DNA of 18,039 bases, taken from contig DATIBC010000053.1 of assembly GCA_035457725.1 (NCBI GenBank), positions 1 through 18,039 on the forward strand, read 5' to 3'. Shown one piece after another: positions 13,410 to 18,039 of this stretch. A model generated the notes under the pieces. The model did no database searches and was not told where the DNA came from. It saw only the letters and a list, made by a program, of their open reading frames with translations. A program made the translations under genes and the position numbers. The stretch comes from DATFES01 sp035457725. Its GTDB lineage: Bacteria; Pseudomonadota; Alphaproteobacteria; CACIAM-22H2. Numbering within the stretch: position 1 is the stretch's first letter; each line of letters opens with the position of its first letter.

Positions 13410-14783
13410 ATGCCGGTTTACTTCGCGCCACTCGCCTTGCTGCCCGACGGCTGGGCCGGAAACGTGCGCATCGAGACGACGCACGCGGGCGATATCGCGG
13501 GCGTCATCAAGGACGCCGTGGCGAACGGCGCCGAGACAATCGCCGGAATCGTCATTCCCGGCATGGTCGACGTCCATTGCCATGCCTTCCAACGGGCCAT
13601 GGCCGGGCTCGCGGAGCGGGCCGGACCCGAGGGCGACAACTTCTGGAGTTGGCGCGAGGTGATGTACCGTTTTCTCGCGCGGCTGTCGCCGGACGATGTC
13701 GAGGCGATCGCCGCGCAGCTTTACGTCGAGCTCTTGAAGCAGGGCTACACCACGGTCGCCGAATTTCACTATCTCCACAACGATCCCGCCGGCAACCCGT
13801 ACGCCGAGCCGGCTGAACTCGCGGAGCGAATCCTCGCCGCCGCCGGCGCGTCCGGAATCGGCCTGACGCTGCTTCCGGTTCTCTATCAGTCGTCGAACTT
13901 CGGCGGCCGCCCCCCGACGCAAGGGCAGCGCCGCTTCGTAATGACGACCGAAAGGTTCAACGCCCTTGTCGAGCGTCTGGTTCGCCGACATGGCCGCGAT
14001 CGCCAAGTGCGGATCGGCGTGGCGCCCCACTCGTTGCGCGCCGTGCCGCCGAATGCACTGGAAGAAAGTACGACGGCGCTGACGGGGTTGGACGAAACGG
14101 CACCGATCCATATCCACGTCGCCGAGCAGACCAAGGAGGTCGACGATTGCCTTGCTTGGAGCGGCAAGCGCCCGGTCGAATGGCTGCTCGAGCATGCGAC
14201 GATCGATCGGCGCTGGTGCCTGGTGCATTGTACGCACATTAACGACGCCGAGACTCGGGCATTGGCCGCCAGCGGCGCGGTCGCCGGCCTTTGTCCCACC
14301 ACCGAAGCCAATCTTGGCGATGGATTGTTCCCGCTTCCGGGATACTTCGCCGCCGGCGGACGGTTCGCCATCGGCACCGACTCGAACGTCGCGACCAGCC
14401 CGGTCGAGGAGCTTCGCTGGCTCGAATACGCTCAGCGCCTGTTCCATCGGGCACGCAATCTCACCGAAAAGACCCTCGGTGCCTCGACCGGCGCGTTTTT
14501 GTTCCATGGCGCGCTTGCTGGCGGGACGCAAGCGTCGGGACGCCCGGTCGGTGCAATCGCGGTCGGGCGGCGGGCCGATGTGGTGGCGCTCGACAGCGAG
14601 CACCCGGCGCTGGCCGGACGGCACGGTGATCAGATCCTCGACTCCTGGATCTTTTCCGGCAATAGCACGCCGGTGCGTGATGTAATGGTCGGCGGCCAAT
14701 GGCTTGTGCGCGACGGAACGCATGTCCATGAAGAGCAGGCCGCCGCGGCGTATCGGCGTGTCGTCAAGAATCTTGTCGCATGA
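13410..14783 (+). CDS. hutF: Formimidoylglutamate deiminase
   Basis: Converts N-formimino-L-glutamate to N-formyl-L-glutamate and ammonia, the step that defines the five-step (Pseudomonas-type) histidine pathway. An amidohydrolase of 457 residues with metal motif DVHCHAF (H56, H58), HIHVAEQ (H236 and the E239 region), LVHCTH (H273) and GTDSN (D324). RAMAGLAER and FWSWRE follow the first motif, as in HutF rather than in guanine or cytosine deaminases. ATG 13410 is chosen because the preceding reading frame back to 13212 is antisense to hutI and has no conserved content. The ribosome site is weak (ACGGAC about ten bases upstream). hutU follows after 113 bp on the same strand. Confidence 0.93.
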   Translation: MPVYFAPLALLPDGWAGNVRIETTHAGDIAGVIKDAVANGAETIAGIVIPGMVDVHCHAFQRAMAGLAERAGPEGDNFWSWREVMYRFLARLSPDDVEAIAAQLYVELLKQGYTTVAEFHYLHNDPAGNPYAEPAELAERILAAAGASGIGLTLLPVLYQSSNFGGRPPTQGQRRFVMTTERFNALVERLVRRHGRDRQVRIGVAPHSLRAVPPNALEESTTALTGLDETAPIHIHVAEQTKEVDDCLAWSGKRPVEWLLEHATIDRRWCLVHCTHINDAETRALAASGAVAGLCPTTEANLGDGLFPLPGYFAAGGRFAIGTDSNVATSPVEELRWLEYAQRLFHRARNLTEKTLGASTGAFLFHGALAGGTQASGRPVGAIAVGRRADVVALDSEHPALAGRHGDQILDSWIFSGNSTPVRDVMVGGQWLVRDGTHVHEEQAAAAYRRVVKNLVA

Positions 14784-14896
14784 ACCCCGACGCGACGTCA
14801 CCTCGTTCATCTACAGGCCGGGTCTGAGGCGATAATGTTCATGTCGAGCTGGTTGAAGCTTGAGCATTCTCGGCCGCCGATACGGGAGGACCGGTT

Positions 14897-16588
14897 ATGA
14901 CGATCAACCCCCGCCTCGACAATGCGCGCAAGATCAAGAGTCCGCGTGGGCCAGTCATTTCGGCGAAGAGTTGGCAGACGGAAGCTGCGTTGCGGATGCT
15001 GATGAACAACCTCGACGTCGAGGTGGCCGAGAAGCCGGAGGAACTCGTCGTCTACGGCGGCATAGGGCGCGCGGCGCGCGACTGGCAATGCTTCGATCGC
15101 ATCGTCGCCGCGCTCAAGACGCTGGGCGCGACGGACACTCTGCTTATCCAATCCGGCAAACCGGTTGGCGTGTTCGAGACGCACGAAGACGCTCCCCGCG
15201 TCCTGATCGCCAATTCCAATCTCGTCGGGCACTGGGCCACCTGGGATCATTTCCACGAGCTCGACCGCCTGGGCCTGATGATGTACGGCCAGATGACCGC
15301 TGGCTCATGGATCTACATCGGCAGTCAGGGAATCGTCCAAGGAACCTACGAGACATTTGTCGAGGCCGGGCGACAACATTATGGCGGCGATCTGAAGGGC
15401 CGCTGGATCCTTACCGGCGGACTTGGCGGCATGGGTGGCGCGCAGCCGCTTGCGGCGACGATGGCCGGCGCATCCATGCTCGCCGTGGAATGCCAGCCGA
15501 GCCGCATCGAAAAGCGGCTTGAAACCAAGTATCTCGATCGCTGGACGAAGGAGCTCGACGAGGCGCTGGGAATCGTCGCCGAGGCCTGCGCCAAAAAGCA
15601 AGCCATCTCGGTCGGTCTGCTCGGTAATGCGGCCGAGATTTTCCCCGAGCTGGTCCACCGCGCCAAAGCCGGCGATCGACGCGCGCGACCCGACATGGTC
15701 ACCGATCAGACCTCGGCCCATGATCCGATCAATGGCTATCTTCCCGCCGGATGGACGCTCGATCGTCATGAGCTGATGAAAGCCTCCGATCCCAAGGCGG
15801 TCGAGCGGGCGGCCAAGGAATCCATGGCGGTTCAGGTTCGCGCCATGCTCGATTTCTTTCATATGGGCGTGCCGACGCTCGACTACGGCAACAATATTCG
15901 CCAGATGGCCAAAGAGGTCGGGGTCCAAAACGCGTTCGAGTTTCCCGGCTTCGTGCCGGCCTATATCCGGCCGTTGTTCTGCCGTGGTATCGGACCGTTT
16001 CGTTGGGCCGCGCTGTCGGGCGACCCTGACGACATCTATCGCACCGATCGCCGCGTCAAGGAGCTGATCCCCGACAATCCGCATCTACACGCTTGGCTCG
16101 ACATGGCGCGCACCAAGATCAAATTCCAGGGCCTGCCGGCGCGAATCTGCTGGGTGGGCCTGGGAGAAAGGGCGCGGCTCGGCCTTGCCTTCAACGATAT
16201 GGTCGCCAAGGGCGAGCTTGGCGCGCCGATCGTCATCGGCCGCGACCATCTCGATTCAGGCTCCGTCGCCAGCCCCAACCGCGAAACCGAGGCAATGCGC
16301 GACGGTTCCGACGCCGTCGCCGACTGGCCGCTTTTGAACGCGCTGCTCAACTGCGCCTCCGGCGCGACATGGGTGTCGATCCATCACGGCGGCGGGGTCG
16401 GCATAGGCTACTCCCAGCACGCAGGCATGGTCATTGTCGCCGACGGCACGGCGGCCGCGGCGCGGCGTCTCGAGCGTGTGTTGACCAACGATCCCGGTTC
16501 GGGCGTCATGCGACACGCCGACGCCGGCTACGACATCGCCATCCAATGCGCCAAGGAGCAGGGACTGAGACTGCCGATGTTGGATTGA
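14897..16588 (+). CDS. hutU: Urocanate hydratase (urocanase)
   Basis: Adds water to urocanate with NAD+ as electrophilic cofactor, giving imidazolonepropionate. A cytoplasmic protein of 563 residues, normal for the family. It begins near KSPRGPVISAKSWQTEAALR (14-33), with VVYGGIGRAARDW (51-63), a run ending in SQGIVQGTYETF (143-154), the NAD-binding GGLGGMGGAQPL (174-185), TDQTSAHDP near 275, and PARICWVGLGER with the conserved active-site Cys at 418. A strong GGGAGGA (14884-14890) lies six bases before the ATG. The gene is 113 bp downstream of hutF and ends 14 bp from the convergent ABC transporter. Together with HutI, HutF and HutG it covers every step after histidine ammonia-lyase. Confidence 0.97.
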   Translation: MTINPRLDNARKIKSPRGPVISAKSWQTEAALRMLMNNLDVEVAEKPEELVVYGGIGRAARDWQCFDRIVAALKTLGATDTLLIQSGKPVGVFETHEDAPRVLIANSNLVGHWATWDHFHELDRLGLMMYGQMTAGSWIYIGSQGIVQGTYETFVEAGRQHYGGDLKGRWILTGGLGGMGGAQPLAATMAGASMLAVECQPSRIEKRLETKYLDRWTKELDEALGIVAEACAKKQAISVGLLGNAAEIFPELVHRAKAGDRRARPDMVTDQTSAHDPINGYLPAGWTLDRHELMKASDPKAVERAAKESMAVQVRAMLDFFHMGVPTLDYGNNIRQMAKEVGVQNAFEFPGFVPAYIRPLFCRGIGPFRWAALSGDPDDIYRTDRRVKELIPDNPHLHAWLDMARTKIKFQGLPARICWVGLGERARLGLAFNDMVAKGELGAPIVIGRDHLDSGSVASPNRETEAMRDGSDAVADWPLLNALLNCASGATWVSIHHGGGVGIGYSQHAGMVIVADGTAAAARRLERVLTNDPGSGVMRHADAGYDIAIQCAKEQGLRLPMLD

Positions 16589-16605
16589 CGACCGCTGGTC
16601 GCTCA
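16586..16605. terminator. Small hairpin holding both convergent stop codons (hutU / ABC ATPase)
   Basis: CGACC-GCT-GGTCG (16589-16601) is a perfect 5-bp stem with a 3-nt loop. It extends by TGA/TCA (16586-16588 with 16603-16605) around one bulged C, so both genes' stop codons pair with each other. There is no T-tract. It may act as a weak two-way terminator. Confidence 0.3.
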
Positions 16606-17400
16606 GGCCGCCGGTTCGAACTGACGCATCGCCTTGATCGACTCTTCACGGATCTCCTCGGTCAACCGCGCCTTATAGGCGGCGAATTCCGGGGTCGTTT
16701 TGACCGTATACTGGCGGGGGTGCGGTAGATCGATGGCGATGTCGCATTTGAGGCGTCCGGGGCGCGCGGTCATCACCACGACGCGGCTCGCAAGGAAAAT
16801 CGATTCGTCGATGTCGTGGGTGACGAAAAGCACCGTCTTGCGATCGGCTTCCCAGATCCCGAGCAGCAGCTCCTGCATCAGGGCGCGCGTTTGGTTGTCC
16901 AACGCGCCGAACGGCTCGTCGAGCAGCAATATCTTTGGATCGTTGGCCAGCGCACGCGCCAACGCGGTGCGCTGCTGCATGCCGCCCGACAGCATCTTCG
17001 GATAGTGATCCTCGAAGCCTTTTAGGCCGATCCGGGCGATGAAGAAATCGGCACGCTCGCGCTGTTCGGCGATCGGCATGCCCTTCTCGCGGAGCCCAAA
17101 ACAGATGTTTTCGCGCACGGTGAGCCACGGAAACAGCGTGTAAGACTGGAACACCATGCCACGGTCGGGACCCGGCCGCGTGACCGTCTGGCCATCGAGC
17201 ACGACCTGGCCGCTCGACGGCGCGCTCAGGCCGGCGACGACGCGCAGCAACGTCGACTTGCCGCAACCCGAGGGCCCCAGGATGGTTATGAAATCGTTGT
17301 CCGCCACGCCGAGATCGATCGGCTCGAGCGCGTGCACCGGGGCGCGGCCGGAGACGCCGGGGAAGATCCGCGAAACCCCCTCGATCCTGAGCTTGCTCAC
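16603..17400 (-). CDS. ABC transporter ATP-binding protein, NitT/TauT (SsuB/TauB-like) family
   Basis: Cytoplasmic ATPase of 265 residues that powers an importer. Walker A GPSGCGKST (42-50), Q-loop Q85 in VFQSYTLFPWLTV, signature LSGGMQQR (137-144), Walker B ILLLDEP (157-163), D-loop GALD and H-loop H195. FPWLTVRENI and the VVVMTARPGR C-terminal region are typical of the nitrate/sulfonate/bicarbonate class. The start is GTG at 17400, overlapping the permease TGA as GTGA, so translation is coupled. A longer frame reaching 17970 is a frame-shadow of the permease gene and was trimmed. Substrate is not readable from the ATPase. It is convergent with hutU; a link to histidine catabolism is possible but unproven. 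Confidence 0.92.
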   Translation of the reverse strand: MSKLRIEGVSRIFPGVSGRAPVHALEPIDLGVADNDFITILGPSGCGKSTLLRVVAGLSAPSSGQVVLDGQTVTRPGPDRGMVFQSYTLFPWLTVRENICFGLREKGMPIAEQRERADFFIARIGLKGFEDHYPKMLSGGMQQRTALARALANDPKILLLDEPFGALDNQTRALMQELLLGIWEADRKTVLFVTHDIDESIFLASRVVVMTARPGRLKCDIAIDLPHPRQYTVKTTPEFAAYKARLTEEIREESIKAMRQFEPAA

Positions 17401-18039
17401 TTGGCGGCGAACCAGGGAAACAGGCGCTCGTTTCCCCACTTGAACATCAAATCGGAAACGAGCCCGATTACGCCGATCATGAAGATGCCGAAGATCATCT
17501 GGCCGGTGTCGAGAAGCCGTTGTGAATCCATGATCATGTGGCCGATGCCCGACGACGCGCCGATCAGCTCGGCGACGATGACGTAGGTCCACGCCCAGCC
17601 GAGCACCATGCGCAGGGTCTCGGCGATCTCGGGCGCGGCTCCCGGCAGCAGCACCCGGCGGATCAGGCTGGTGTCGGTGCAGCCGAGCGTGTAGGCCGCC
17701 TCGACCAGGTCGCGGCGCGTGTTGCCCACCGTCACCGCGATCATCAGCACCAGTTGGAAGAAGCTGCCGATGAAGATCACCGCGAGCTTCTGCGCCTCGC
17801 CGATGCCGGCCCACAGGATCAGCAGCGGAATGAAGGCCGAGGCGGGCAGGTAGCGCGCGAACGAGACGAAGGGTTCGAAGAAGGCCTCGACCGGCTTGTA
17901 CGCGCCCATCGCGATGCCGAGCGGCACGCCGAGCGCGGCGGCCAGCGCGAAGCCGCCGAGCACGCGCCACACCGTGATGCCGACGTCCTTGGCGAAGCCG
18001 TGCTGCGCGAACAGCGCGTAGCCCTCCTGGAGCATCGTC
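17397..18039 (-). CDS. ABC transporter permease, NitT/TauT (SsuC/TauC-like) family, N-terminus beyond the right edge
   Basis: Inner-membrane permease; the 213 residues from the Met at 18035 are visible and the frame stays open to the window edge. Homologues carry about 60 more N-terminal residues including one membrane helix, so this Met is probably internal. Visible features are several hydrophobic helices (VLGGFALAAALGVPLGIAMG; IPLLILWAGIG; LAVIFIGSFFQLVLMIAVTV; WTYVIVAELIGA; MIFGIFMIGVIGLVSDL). The EAA coupling loop is EAAYTLG...LLPGAAPEI (about 112-136). FFEPFVSFARYLPASAFIPL is typical of the nitrate/sulfonate/bicarbonate group. It overlaps the ATPase start by GTGA. The periplasmic binding protein is presumably upstream, off the window. 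Confidence 0.9.
   Translation of the reverse strand, partial: TMLQEGYALFAQHGFAKDVGITVWRVLGGFALAAALGVPLGIAMGAYKPVEAFFEPFVSFARYLPASAFIPLLILWAGIGEAQKLAVIFIGSFFQLVLMIAVTVGNTRRDLVEAAYTLGCTDTSLIRRVLLPGAAPEIAETLRMVLGWAWTYVIVAELIGASSGIGHMIMDSQRLLDTGQMIFGIFMIGVIGLVSDLMFKWGNERLFPWFAAK

Noticed and set aside
13389..14810. A 473-residue minus-strand reading frame covering all of hutF
   Set aside because: It is the antisense shadow of hutF in GC-rich DNA: Arg-rich, without recognisable domains, while the sense frame carries every HutF metal ligand.
15305..16084. A 259-residue minus-strand frame antisense to hutU
   Set aside because: No domain content or ribosome site; explained by third-position GC bias of hutU.

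Overview
The window reads as a high-GC alphaproteobacterial chromosome, most like Rhodospirillales or a related uncultured lineage. This is inferred from the two-subunit glycyl-tRNA synthetase, the DUF2007/methyltransferase pair divergent from a long-chain polyprenyl synthase, the cytochrome c/apt pair and the Pseudomonas-type histidine utilisation genes. Genes are tightly packed, no gap exceeds about 235 bp, and there is no transposase, integrase, phage gene, CRISPR array or rRNA.

Left block (1-2886, minus strand): an apparent operon sppA - small membrane protein with a four-cysteine tail - glyQ - glyS, with glyS running off the left edge. Divergent from sppA is a cytochrome c'/c556-type protein. 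Next come a minus-strand pair, DUF2007 protein and N6-adenine-type methyltransferase, and a divergent polyprenyl diphosphate synthase with its own sigma70-like promoter.

Middle block (5655-7684): a tRNA-Pro(CGG) with a good promoter, an uncharacterised outer-membrane-type lipoprotein (minus), then a secreted c-type cytochrome and adenine phosphoribosyltransferase (plus, likely co-transcribed from a TTGACA promoter). A 1110-residue orphan sensor histidine kinase follows, with about seven N-terminal membrane helices, five PAS domains and a HisKA/HATPase core. Two of its PAS domains are an ungapped 762-bp-offset internal duplication.

Right block (11264-16588): histidine utilisation. hutI and hutG (minus, overlapping ATGA) are divergent from hutF and hutU (plus). 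HutU turns urocanate into imidazolonepropionate, HutI opens it to formiminoglutamate, HutF deaminates this to N-formylglutamate, and HutG releases glutamate and formate. This is the five-step route; hutH and a HutC-type regulator are not in the window. Convergent with hutU is a NitT/TauT-type ABC transporter (ATPase and a permease cut by the right edge) of unknown substrate.

I see no clearly new system. The most useful leads are short sequences shared between divergent intergenic regions that drive cytochrome genes, the duplicated sensor modules of the orphan kinase, a triple CCTCC motif in front of glyQ, and the small membrane protein locked into the sppA-glyQS operon.
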